Assembly: GCA_029859505.1 (NCBI GenBank)
Contig: JAOUCZ010000007.1
Span: 1 to 41,211, forward strand
DNA from: Lysobacterales bacterium
GTDB taxonomy: Bacteria > Pseudomonadota > Gammaproteobacteria > Xanthomonadales > SZUA-36
Length of the DNA: 41,211 nt
Reading direction: 5' to 3'
How positions within the stretch are numbered: position 1 is the stretch's first letter; every line of letters starts with the position of its first letter. Both the position numbers and the translations under genes were made by a program. This document shows positions 10,225 through 17,904 of this stretch, piece by piece. The notes under the pieces are model-generated. The model did not search any database. It worked only from the letters and a program-made list of their open reading frames with translations, and had not been told where the DNA came from.

Positions 10225-11036
10225 CCAAATCTCCCTTCAACGTAATCACGGGTACGCTGATCACTGACTTCACCGGTAAACAAGTCCTCGGTGACGGCGA
10301 CATCGACACATTGTCCCTCCAGGAAAAAAGCGGTCCGGTCTGCCAGGCGCCTCGCCTGCTGAACCAGGTTGGTCACAAGAATTATGGTGATCTCATTCTT
10401 CAACTCTTTGAGCACATCTTCGATACGCATTGTGGTGACGGGATCTACCGCAATTGAAAACTCATCCAGCATCAATAATTCAGGATCCTGTGAAAGCGCC
10501 CGGGCGATAGTCAATCGCTGTTGCTGACCACCGGATAACATGCTTCCAAGTGAGTTGAGACGGTCTTTCACCTCGTCCCACAATGCTGCCCGGGTCAGAC
10601 AACGCTCAACGATAACATTGAGTTCTGCCTTGTTCTTCAAACCAGCCAGGCGGGGTGCAAGTGCGACATTGTCATAAACTGAAAGCGGCAGACCAACGGG
10701 AAGTGGAAATACCACACCAATACGACTTCTCAGACCGTAAACATTCCGCACCTTACTGATGTCTGTCCCGTCAAATGTGATCTTCCCGTCGATTTTCATC
10801 CCGGGATTAAACATATCCATACGGTTGATCGCTTTCAGAAAAGAGGTCTTACCTGCATTCGCGGGCCCGATAATGCCGAAAATTTCATTTTTCCGGATAT
10901 CGAATGATACGTTTTGCAATGCCGGTCCGGTCTCGTAATGGATCGAAAGGTTCTCGACGCCCAACTTAACCGGAGACTGTTCTGTTCCATCTTTGACCAA
11001 TGACCTGTCCTCGTTCACAGCGTTGCTACCTACCAT
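10221..11036 (-). CDS. PstB-like ATPase lacking Q-loop Gln and H-loop His
   Basis: This 271-residue PstB paralogue keeps Walker A (G-P-A-N-A-G-K-T at 57-64), a canonical signature L-S-G-G-Q at 157-161 and the Walker B pair Asp181-Glu182. The Q-loop glutamine is Pro111 (F-P-L-P in place of F-Q-K-P), the H-loop histidine is Asn213 (V-T-N-L in place of V-T-H-N), and the D-loop region reads S-I-A-V-D instead of C-S-A-L-D. Loss of both the Q-loop and H-loop residues predicts a site that binds ATP but hydrolyses it poorly. The intact signature could complete the ATP site of the neighbour at 9427-10224. The gene overlaps both neighbours (pstA2 by 7 bases, the other ATPase by 4), so equal co-production is likely. 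Membership of the PstB family is firm; the heterodimer is inferred. Confidence 0.88.
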   Translation of the reverse strand: MVGSNAVNEDRSLVKDGTEQSPVKLGVENLSIHYETGPALQNVSFDIRKNEIFGIIGPANAGKTSFLKAINRMDMFNPGMKIDGKITFDGTDISKVRNVYGLRSRIGVVFPLPVGLPLSVYDNVALAPRLAGLKNKAELNVIVERCLTRAALWDEVKDRLNSLGSMLSGGQQQRLTIARALSQDPELLMLDEFSIAVDPVTTMRIEDVLKELKNEITIILVTNLVQQARRLADRTAFFLEGQCVDVAVTEDLFTGEVSDQRTRDYVEGRFG

Positions 11037-11908
11037 TTCTTCTTGCCCCGCAGATACATACGCAGTGCGATCGATGCACTGTTCATCAACAGCACCATGC
11101 CAATCAATACCAGTGCAACACCATAGGGCACCGCCTCAGGCATTTCCGGAACCTGGGTAGAAACAACGAATAAATGCAATGACAGCGCCATGGTCTGATC
11201 GAATACACCCTGGGGCAGAAACGGCAGGAAGAACACTGCGCCGGTGAACATAATCGGTGCGGTTTCACCTGATGTACGCGAAACCTCCAGGATCACACCG
11301 GTCAATATACCGGTCACTGCATTGGGCAAAACGATTCGACGTATAGTCTGCCAGCGTGTGGCGCCCATGTTCCAACAGGCCTCACGGAATGCCATCGGAA
11401 CCGCCTGTAACGATTCGCGGGTCGCGACGATAACCACCGGGAGGGTCATAACTGCAAGGGTCAGACTGGCCGCCAGGATACTGGTACCGAAACGGAAAAA
11501 GAGTACAAAGGCACCCAGGCCAAACAGGGCATGTACGATAGAAGGCACGCCCGCGAGGTTAATAATGGCGAGATTGATGGCTCGTGTGAACCAGTTGTCA
11601 GGCGCATATTCACTCAGGTAAATTGCTGCCGCCACACCCAGTGGCACAGAAGCCAGCAAGGCAACCAGCACCAATAGAATCGTACCCAGCAACGCCGGAA
11701 AGATACCACCGGCTGTCATACCGTTGGTTGGACTGGTGAATAGGAAATCAAAGGAGATGACCGGTGCGCCCTTTACAATCAAAGTGCCCAGGATCAGCGC
11801 GACCGGCAAGATCAATGTTGCAGTCATACTGCCGAGTAAAAAACGGAAAATTTTCTGGCGTGTGAGGTTCTTGAGATTAATCGGGCTTGCTTCAAACATG
11901 TTCTTCAT
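11030..11908 (-). CDS. pstA: Phosphate ABC transporter permease PstA, second system
   Basis: This 292-residue protein has the length and layout of the E. coli type PstA. It has six predicted membrane helices and an EAA loop (F-R-E-A-C-W-N-M-G-A-T-R-W-Q-T-I) for contact with the ATPase. The conserved segment S-G-E-T-A-P-I-M-F-T-G follows. It overlaps pstC2 by 4 bases and the downstream ATPase gene by 7. With PstC2 it forms the channel of the second importer, whose two half-sites for ATPases would face the two different PstB-like proteins encoded next. It has no large insert, unlike PstA1 at 5360-7018, so the two systems are not a recent tandem duplication. Confidence 0.94.
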   Translation of the reverse strand: MKNMFEASPINLKNLTRQKIFRFLLGSMTATLILPVALILGTLIVKGAPVISFDFLFTSPTNGMTAGGIFPALLGTILLVLVALLASVPLGVAAAIYLSEYAPDNWFTRAINLAIINLAGVPSIVHALFGLGAFVLFFRFGTSILAASLTLAVMTLPVVIVATRESLQAVPMAFREACWNMGATRWQTIRRIVLPNAVTGILTGVILEVSRTSGETAPIMFTGAVFFLPFLPQGVFDQTMALSLHLFVVSTQVPEMPEAVPYGVALVLIGMVLLMNSASIALRMYLRGKKKW

Positions 11909-12834
11909 CCCTTCTTCACACCACGGACAACCAGGTCTGCGATCAGGTTAATGACGAAGGTAATCAGGAATAGCGATATACCTATCGTAAACAATGCCTT
12001 GTAATGGGGTGAACCCACAGCGGTTTCCCCGAGCTCTGCGGCAATGGTCGCGGTCAATGCACGCACCGAATCAAACACACTGCCTGGAATATTGATGGCA
12101 TGACCGGTGGCCATTAACACCGCCATGGTTTCACCAAAGCCCCTTCCGACTCCCAGTAACACCGCACCCAACAGTCCGTTTTTTGCAGCAGGCAGCACGA
12201 CTTTGTAAATCACTTGCCAACGGGTTGCACCCAGGGCTTCAGCCGCCTCGCGATAACGATCCGGCACGGCTTTTAGAGCGTCCTCGGCGATCGATGTCAT
12301 GATCGGTGCCGCCATAAGACCGAGAATGATGCCTGCATTCAAAACATTCAATCCAACAGGGACATCAAAAATATCAATAATCAGCGGATTCATGATAGCC
12401 AGGCCAATGAAACCCCACACAACGGATGGAATGGCCGCCAGTAACTCAACTGTAATTTTAAGAAATTCGCGTGTCTTACCAGTTGCAAACTCTGCAATGA
12501 AGATCGCTGTACCTAACGAAAACGGTATTGCAACAAGCATGGCAAGACCGGTGACGCTGGCAGTACCGGCAATCAGTGCCAGGATACCGTAAGTGGCCTT
12601 GTTCTCAGATGTTGGCCGCCAGTTAGGAGAGAGGAAGAACTCTTTAAAACTGAAGTCCCCCAACAGGAAACCCATACCTTCCTTGGTGATAAATATAAAT
12701 ATCCCAATAATAAACACGATAGCCGAAATGCCACCGATGAAGACCAGGATCTGAACAGCCTTGTCGATATACCAGTCTCGATTCAAGCGATCAAAATCGG
12801 TAGTTTTTGATGAAGCCCGGGTTTGTTTGTTCAT
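11905..12834 (-). CDS. pstC: Phosphate ABC transporter permease PstC, second system
   Basis: This 309-residue permease has normal PstC length and six helices after a short cytoplasmic N-terminus. The EAA loop reads Y-R-E-A-A-E-A-L-G-A-T-R-W-Q-V-I, and the PstC segment G-F-G-E-T-M-A-V-L-M-A-T-G-H follows. It lacks the propeller-like domain of PstC1. It lies 57 bases after the PhoU-like fusion gene and overlaps pstA2 by 4 bases. Together with PstA2 it would move phosphate delivered by the lipoprotein PstS encoded upstream in the same run. Confidence 0.94.
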   Translation of the reverse strand: MNKQTRASSKTTDFDRLNRDWYIDKAVQILVFIGGISAIVFIIGIFIFITKEGMGFLLGDFSFKEFFLSPNWRPTSENKATYGILALIAGTASVTGLAMLVAIPFSLGTAIFIAEFATGKTREFLKITVELLAAIPSVVWGFIGLAIMNPLIIDIFDVPVGLNVLNAGIILGLMAAPIMTSIAEDALKAVPDRYREAAEALGATRWQVIYKVVLPAAKNGLLGAVLLGVGRGFGETMAVLMATGHAINIPGSVFDSVRALTATIAAELGETAVGSPHYKALFTIGISLFLITFVINLIADLVVRGVKKG

Positions 12835-12891
12835 GGGTTATTGTTCACCGCGTGTGGATTCTGCCAGCACTCATGGGTTCGATGCAGCACT

Positions 12892-13947
12892 CTAACTGGC
12901 ATCATCGCCTGCCATAATGGTCATTAACTGTTGAATTTCATCACGTAACGCGCGATAGGTCTCCGCGAGATCTACATCCTGTGGCAACACCCAGTTTAAT
13001 GCCGACGTATGAAATGGCACTTTGGATATGTAGTCCGAATACTTACCATTGAGACTCACTATGATTGTGAAATCATCAAGATCATGTTCAGACACTTCCA
13101 GTTGCTCTGTCGTCAGTTCTTCATCAGGTAAGCCTCTTTCATCGAGGAATTCCTGTAATTGGGCCGAAACCGAATCGGAAGTACCGGGAGTTGCAGGCAT
13201 GAAAAACCCACTTTCAGGAAAATTCTTTCTTCCAATGGCGGAAGCAAGTTGAGCCAAACCTGAACCCGGTTGATCGAGAAACAGGACACGATAGGTTTTC
13301 GGAATTTTTGCAATACCCTTCACCGCGTAGACGGTCTGGTCACAGATGTTCTTAGCCTGGTCGACTATCCGTTTTAGCAAATTGAACACAACAAAGATGG
13401 CCATCATACTGGCCCCATCCATGCGGTCATCTTCGGCAAACAGTGTCTCGTAAACCCCATCCATACGGTTTTGCACACGCTTCGCCACTTTCATCAGGGC
13501 AATCGCCATATCTGCATTTCCATCACGAAACGACTTACGGGCATCCGAAAGAATGGAGATTGACTCATCAAACATTGCATCGCTGCTCTGGGTAAGCTGA
13601 GCAGAGATCGGAGAGGTTACCTGCAAGGCCTCACGACTGATGGTAACGGCGTAATCACCGATTCGCTCCATCGCCACATTGACACGCGAGGTAGCAGCCA
13701 TTTCACGTAACGGGCCGGCACCCGGCAGATGACGGGCAATGAACGTATGGCAAAGCCGGTCACATTCACGGGACTCCCGGTTAATCGGGTAATCTCCCAA
13801 CACCGTTTGATAGGCGATCTCGCTATCCCGTAATATCATTACCTTCTTTGCACTATGCAGTGCGGTATCGACATCTTCACCAATTTTCCAAAGCCGATCC
13901 CTGATAATCTTCAGATCGGCTTCCATACGCTCTTCAAAATGACTCAT
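12892..13947 (-). CDS. PhoU-domain protein fused to a degenerate LMW-phosphatase/ArsC-like domain
   Basis: Of 351 residues, 1-215 are a PhoU unit with E-R-I-G-D-Y-A at 94-100 and the second-repeat motif L-K-R-I-V-D-Q-A-K-N-I-C-D at 191-203. Residues 219-345 are not PhoU. They read like a low-molecular-weight tyrosine phosphatase/ArsC arsenate reductase domain: an opening strand V-L-F-L at 221-224, a P-loop position, then A-x-A-I, a later strand T-I-I-V-S-L-N at 294-300, and a closing L-N-W-V-L-P followed by Y-R-A-L-R-D-E-I. The catalytic C-x5-R loop is lost: Cys is Asp225 and Arg is Leu231. It sits between pstS and pstC2, so it probably modulates the second Pst system. The PhoU part is firm; the fold of the tail is my reading and lacks database support. 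Confidence 0.8.
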   Translation of the reverse strand: MSHFEERMEADLKIIRDRLWKIGEDVDTALHSAKKVMILRDSEIAYQTVLGDYPINRESRECDRLCHTFIARHLPGAGPLREMAATSRVNVAMERIGDYAVTISREALQVTSPISAQLTQSSDAMFDESISILSDARKSFRDGNADMAIALMKVAKRVQNRMDGVYETLFAEDDRMDGASMMAIFVVFNLLKRIVDQAKNICDQTVYAVKGIAKIPKTYRVLFLDQPGSGLAQLASAIGRKNFPESGFFMPATPGTSDSVSAQLQEFLDERGLPDEELTTEQLEVSEHDLDDFTIIVSLNGKYSDYISKVPFHTSALNWVLPQDVDLAETYRALRDEIQQLMTIMAGDDAS

Positions 13948-13999
13948 GTAAGGTTCCTGGTTTGCCTGAAAATGATGGCATTCATTGCATAATTATCAC

Positions 14000-14032
14000 C
14001 GCCGCACCGTTCCGAAACAAGACGGCACGGCG
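14000..14032 (-). other. Strong mRNA hairpin between pstS and the PhoU-like gene
   Basis: On the minus-strand transcript, CGCCGTGCCGT pairs with ACGGTGCGGCG, giving 11 consecutive pairs (two of them G-U) around an 11-base loop. No U-run follows, so it is not a classic terminator. It lies in the 110-base gap right after the pstS stop codon. Such hairpins often protect the upstream message and let the binding protein be made in excess over the membrane parts. It could alternatively attenuate transcription in a Rho-dependent way. Confidence 0.55.
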
Positions 14033-14057
14033 CGAATAGTGATGATTCTTTCTGTTA

Positions 14058-14939
14058 TCAGCCGCAACTTACATCATTCACAGATGCATAACCTTTTTCA
14101 AGAATGATGCACTGTCCGGTGTCACTCTTGATCCAGTTGAGATATTCACCCACATAACCGCTGGGTTCACCATTGGTATACATGAATAAAGGACGGGCAA
14201 TTGGATAACTGCCGTCACTTGCACTAGCAACGGTAGGTTCGACACACGAGCCACCCGTTTCTGTTGCGATACAGGCCAGCTTGAGATGATCGGTTGCATA
14301 GGCAAGTCCGCTATAACCGATTGCACAAGGTGTGTTTTCAACCAGGTCAACCACGTCCTTTGAGCCATGCATATCACGGGTTCCAAGACGGAAGTCCCCT
14401 TTGCCAAGCACGGTCCCACGGAAATACGCGTAGGTTCCTGAATTGTTCTGACGACTTACAACCACCATGGTCTGGTCTTTACAACCTGGTACTTCCACTC
14501 CGAGGTCAGTCCATTTTGTGAAACTGCCACCATCACCATAAATTTTGGCTAGCTGCTCGATGCTGATAGAGGCCAAGGGATTGTCCGCATGCAGATACAC
14601 TGCCAGCGCGTCATAGCCGACAACATGCTGAATCGGGTCATGACCACTATCCCTGGCCAATTTAATTTCCTTATCCTTCATCGCACGACTTGAATTTGCA
14701 ATATCAACTGTACCGTTGATCAGTGCTGCAATACCCGTTCCGGAACCACCGCCACTCACGGCCACGACCGTGGCTGGATCAACCGTCTGGTAAGCTTCGG
14801 CCCAAGCCTGGGCAACATTGACCAGCGTATCAGAACCCTTATTCTGGATAACCTGACGATCCTGTCCACCACCGCAGGCGGTCAGTAAAACAGACACTGT
14901 CGAGATGAGCACAGCCGACAAAACATTGCGCTTAAACAT
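14058..14939 (-). CDS. pstS: Phosphate-binding lipoprotein PstS
   Basis: From ATG 14939 this encodes 293 residues. The signal peptide ends in lipobox L-T-A-C, with Cys22 the lipidated residue, so the protein is tethered in the periplasm. The phosphate-binding signature S-G-G-G-S-G-T-G-I-A-A-L and the later N-S-S-R-A-M are visible. A longer frame starts at ATG 14972, but I choose 14939 because GGAG lies seven bases before it, it opens directly with a good signal peptide, and 14972 lies about where transcription should begin from the Pho promoter (-10 at 14978-14983). PstS captures phosphate and hands it to the permease. It is first in its operon and is the only pstS in the window, so it may serve both Pst channels. 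Confidence 0.92.
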   Translation of the reverse strand: MFKRNVLSAVLISTVSVLLTACGGGQDRQVIQNKGSDTLVNVAQAWAEAYQTVDPATVVAVSGGGSGTGIAALINGTVDIANSSRAMKDKEIKLARDSGHDPIQHVVGYDALAVYLHADNPLASISIEQLAKIYGDGGSFTKWTDLGVEVPGCKDQTMVVVSRQNNSGTYAYFRGTVLGKGDFRLGTRDMHGSKDVVDLVENTPCAIGYSGLAYATDHLKLACIATETGGSCVEPTVASASDGSYPIARPLFMYTNGEPSGYVGEYLNWIKSDTGQCIILEKGYASVNDVSCG

Positions 14940-14977
14940 TAGAAATCTCCATTTTGGATAATATAAAACCATGTAAG

Positions 14978-14983
14978 ACTATA
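14978..14983 (-). promoter_or_regulatory. -10 element of the pstS promoter
   Basis: The minus strand reads TATAGT eight bases after the Pho box, the usual spacing where PhoB substitutes for a -35 element. Transcription would begin near 14970, about 30 bases before the chosen pstS start. Confidence 0.6.
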
Positions 14984-14991
14984 GGTGCAAT

Positions 14992-15009
14992 ATGACAGTT
15001 TTGTGACAG
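14992..15009 (-). promoter_or_regulatory. Pho box upstream of pstS (predicted PhoB site)
   Basis: The minus strand reads CTGTCAC-AAAA-CTGTCAT: two near-perfect 7-base repeats with a 4-base spacer, a textbook PhoB-binding site. It sits 8 bases before a TATAGT -10. It shows that the pstS-led operon belongs to a Pho regulon even though phoB/phoR are outside the window. Confidence 0.85.
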
Positions 15010-15035
15010 TTACCAAGAATGCCATAAATAACTTC

Positions 15036-15061
15036 AAAAACTGTTGATCAAGGTCATCAAC
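15036..15061 (-). terminator. Probable intrinsic terminator after the kinase-mutase fusion gene
   Basis: The minus strand has GTTGAT-GACCTTG-ATCAAC (6-bp stem, 7-base loop), then AG and five Ts. It starts 27 bases after the stop codon of the 15088-17619 gene and precedes the pstS Pho box, so it would separate the two transcripts. The stem is AT-rich and short, hence moderate confidence. Confidence 0.45.
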
Positions 15062-15087
15062 CACAGGTCAAAAACCGAAAGGAAATC

Positions 15088-17619
15088 TCAATCTTCCGAT
15101 ACTGACATTATACGTAATACCTTTGATAAAAAGTCATTGCTGAGCTGACGTTCCATGCTACCTTCACTACATGAGGCTTCACCGAACTTGACCGGTTTAC
15201 CAGGCTTATCAACGCCCGACTGGTAGATCAGCGCTGGCACCGGATCAGCACTATGGGAACCCGTATTGCTGTTGGTCGTATGATCTGAGGCAACCGCAAT
15301 CGTGGCCTTCACTTTAAGCAAAGGCTTTAACGCCTGATCAATACGTTGCAGGAAATCCCGTTTTGCCAGGGGCTTTCGATCATGGGAACAGATATCCGGC
15401 GCTTTAACATGTATAAACACCAGGTCATGACTCTTCAACGCCTCTTTGACCGCAGTGATCTTCGCGTCCAAATCGGTGTCCATTGCCGCTGTGAAGCGGG
15501 CATCTTCAATTGTATCGAAGCCGAACATACGACCCAGGCCAAGTACAGTATTACAACCTGATATCAGGCCCGTTTTGAGTCCGTGCTGATTCAGCATGTT
15601 GTCCAACTCGATTTGTGACCCTGCACCACGTGTAATAATACCGTTGGCCGGCAGTTTTCCACTGTGGGACCTGGCTTTGTTGACCGGATGATCGTTAAGA
15701 AGCCTGTGGGCCTCTAGAATAAAGCGGTTAATCTTTACTGCTGTCAACTCTGCTTCCGGCTTCAATGGCTGACAGATACTAAGGGCAGCCGGCATCCTGA
15801 GGTCACCTGGATCCGAATCAGTGATGGCATCCGAAAGGCCGGGGCCTGAAAGAATAAGTACACCACGATGTTGGTCGGTTGATAAAAACCTGCCGCGAAT
15901 ACCATCGCCAAGATCGACATCTGCTAAACATGATGCCAGTTCGTCTGTATCGTTAGTGATCCTGCCGGCCCTCCGGTCTGTTACCAGGAAAACTCCCTCT
16001 TTATGCTCGATGGTAGCAAAATTGGCTCGTACGGCGATTTCACCCGGCAATAGTGCCTGCCCCGCTCCGGCAGCTTCAACAGGGCCGCGTTTCAATCGGT
16101 CGGCCTGCTCCGGCAGGAGCCCCATTAACATTCCCGTTCCAGAATGGGTGTTGGGGATTTCACCCGGAATGATAGGGTCTACCAGGCCATACAAGCCCGA
16201 ACCGGCCATTTGATCAAGAATAGGAGTGTTTGCCGCTTCCAATGGTGTCTTTCCATCCAGTTCGGGAATAGGCAAATCTCCAAGTCCGTCAATGATGAGC
16301 AAAACACACTTGCTGCGCAAAACAGGTTCTTCAACCGGTGTTTCCTTGTCTTGCTGCGATGATGGCTGGTCCCGCAACAAACTAACCAGTTCATGCCATG
16401 GCCTGGCTTCGACCTCCTGCGAAAGCTTGTCGACAACAGTACCGAATACCTCTCTCACCGAACCTTTAAACTGTTTACGCAGTTCTGCATTGACCTGACG
16501 GGTGATTTGCAAAATGGCCTTTTCTTTTTCTTCGGATTTAACAATCGGCACATTGCACCGGTCGGCCTCCGACAGCAGAAATGACTGAAGACTCCATATT
16601 GACTCAAGGTTATTCAAATACCTACGGGGTTTTCTTTGCGGTGCATCAACACCTCTACCTTTCAAACGTGCCTTGATTTTTTTTGACTTTAGAACTGCCA
16701 GCATGACGTAAACCTTGATGACATCTGAGCCACCAGGCACACGCTCAAGTAACTCCGGATGAACATGCACACCTTCCATAATGATGGGCACACCTTCCTC
16801 TACCGCCCGTTGTAATACTGCTTCACAGGGTACTGCCAGCAGCTCGGCCTGGCTCTTGTAACCTTCTGCAACCAGATGATCCCATTCACGATTGGGTTTG
16901 TCCTGAATAGGGAGCGTTTTCCAGGCATCGAATGAAGAGCAGTGCAATACCGGCAGCAAACGCTCCGGAATCATCACTCGCATAACCTCGCGGAGCATAT
17001 CGGTAGACTGAATTCGAACGATTTCCAGCAGATGGGCCATCTCCGTGGCGATGGTGCTCTTGCCGGCGGCAACCGTACCTCCGATCAAAAGCATCAATGG
17101 CCGCTTGCTATCCTGAAACTCAGACCAAACCAGGTACCGTTTGGCTGCATTGTCACCCACCTCTTGCTGCAGACACAGGTAAGTCAGGTAGCCAAGTTCA
17201 AAGGTCGAAATGGAGCTGATTCCATCTGCAATCAATTGCGCATAAACTTGCTCTGTCGTGTACTCGGCTTTTTCCATTTTCAGGCCTGCTGACTGCAGAT
17301 ATCTCGTATGCTGGCCACGAGAAAATGCACTTTCTACATCATTCAGGCTTGTAACCAGAATCTTTGGCGGTGACACCGACGGCACGATATATTGCTCGAG
17401 CACCTCGAACTCACCCCTGTTTCTCAATTGGTCAGCAACCTTTTCCTGCAGTTTTTCTGTGGTAATTTTTTTCGTATTGGCAATTTCGTCGCGAATCTTT
17501 GTCGCAATAGCAAATGCATCTTCGAATGCAAGACCTGCATCAAGCAGACTCCGGGTCAGGATTCCACGCAGAAATGGTGTTTTCTCATTCTCTCTTTTGT
17601 TGACGACAATCGTTTTCAA
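15088..17619 (-). CDS. ATP-cone / 2-phosphoglycerate kinase-like / phosphoglycerate mutase (ApgM-type) fusion
   Basis: This 843-residue protein has three parts. Residues 1-90 resemble an ATP-cone regulatory domain. Residues about 95-390 are a P-loop kinase of the 2-phosphoglycerate kinase type (Walker A G-G-T-V-A-A-G-K-S-T at 180-189, then S-T-D-M-L-R-E). Residues about 435-840 are a metal-dependent phosphoglycerate mutase of the archaeal ApgM/alkaline phosphatase superfamily, with metal-ligand candidates Asp444, Asp742, His746, Asp779-His780 and His789, and a nucleophile region N-T-H-S-G-T-G at 490-496. In methanogens, 2-phosphoglycerate kinase makes 2,3-bisphosphoglycerate. The start is TTG 17619 behind AAAGGA. 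It lies just upstream of the pst island. The product may interconvert phosphoglycerates and store phosphoryl groups; that role is inferred. Confidence 0.82.
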   Translation of the reverse strand: MKTIVVNKRENEKTPFLRGILTRSLLDAGLAFEDAFAIATKIRDEIANTKKITTEKLQEKVADQLRNRGEFEVLEQYIVPSVSPPKILVTSLNDVESAFSRGQHTRYLQSAGLKMEKAEYTTEQVYAQLIADGISSISTFELGYLTYLCLQQEVGDNAAKRYLVWSEFQDSKRPLMLLIGGTVAAGKSTIATEMAHLLEIVRIQSTDMLREVMRVMIPERLLPVLHCSSFDAWKTLPIQDKPNREWDHLVAEGYKSQAELLAVPCEAVLQRAVEEGVPIIMEGVHVHPELLERVPGGSDVIKVYVMLAVLKSKKIKARLKGRGVDAPQRKPRRYLNNLESIWSLQSFLLSEADRCNVPIVKSEEKEKAILQITRQVNAELRKQFKGSVREVFGTVVDKLSQEVEARPWHELVSLLRDQPSSQQDKETPVEEPVLRSKCVLLIIDGLGDLPIPELDGKTPLEAANTPILDQMAGSGLYGLVDPIIPGEIPNTHSGTGMLMGLLPEQADRLKRGPVEAAGAGQALLPGEIAVRANFATIEHKEGVFLVTDRRAGRITNDTDELASCLADVDLGDGIRGRFLSTDQHRGVLILSGPGLSDAITDSDPGDLRMPAALSICQPLKPEAELTAVKINRFILEAHRLLNDHPVNKARSHSGKLPANGIITRGAGSQIELDNMLNQHGLKTGLISGCNTVLGLGRMFGFDTIEDARFTAAMDTDLDAKITAVKEALKSHDLVFIHVKAPDICSHDRKPLAKRDFLQRIDQALKPLLKVKATIAVASDHTTNSNTGSHSADPVPALIYQSGVDKPGKPVKFGEASCSEGSMERQLSNDFLSKVLRIMSVSED

Positions 17620-17767
17620 TTTCTATCCTTTACCGGGGTACTACGATAAGCGGGGAGATCTACACTTCAAAAGCTTTCCCGATATGCTGATCAGAAAAGG
17701 TCTGAGGACCGAACATCACATGTCGTTATTCTACCAGTTGTACCTGGTCTGGAGAGAAGGAAAACAA

Positions 17768-17878
17768 ATGAATGGATTGTGGGGATCACATCTGGACTCT
17801 ATGGGATATCTGCCTCCCTGGGGTATAGCGTACTGGATTATATGGTTAACATTCGGCCTACTAAATTTGCCAGACTAA
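17768..17878 (+). CDS. Possible 36-residue single-helix membrane protein
   Basis: Between the divergent kinase-fusion gene and the convergent SecB-like gene there is a short frame opening with ATG 17768 behind a well-placed AAGGA. It encodes 36 residues rich in Trp and Gly, with one hydrophobic segment (about residues 16-32) and an Asp at the end. The same frame is open further upstream, including an in-frame ATG at 17719, so the true start is not certain. No family is recognised. The good ribosome site and membrane-helix composition argue for a real gene, but the size is close to chance expectation. Confidence 0.35.
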   Translation: MNGLWGSHLDSMGYLPPWGIAYWIIWLTFGLLNLPD

Positions 17879-17904
17879 ATTTAACCTTAGCTGGGGCCAG
17901 GGAC

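Noticed and set aside
17258-17767. Long plus-strand frame extending the 36-residue peptide upstream
   Set aside because: Most of it is antisense to the kinase-fusion N-terminus. Only the last part, behind the AAGGA site, is kept as a candidate.
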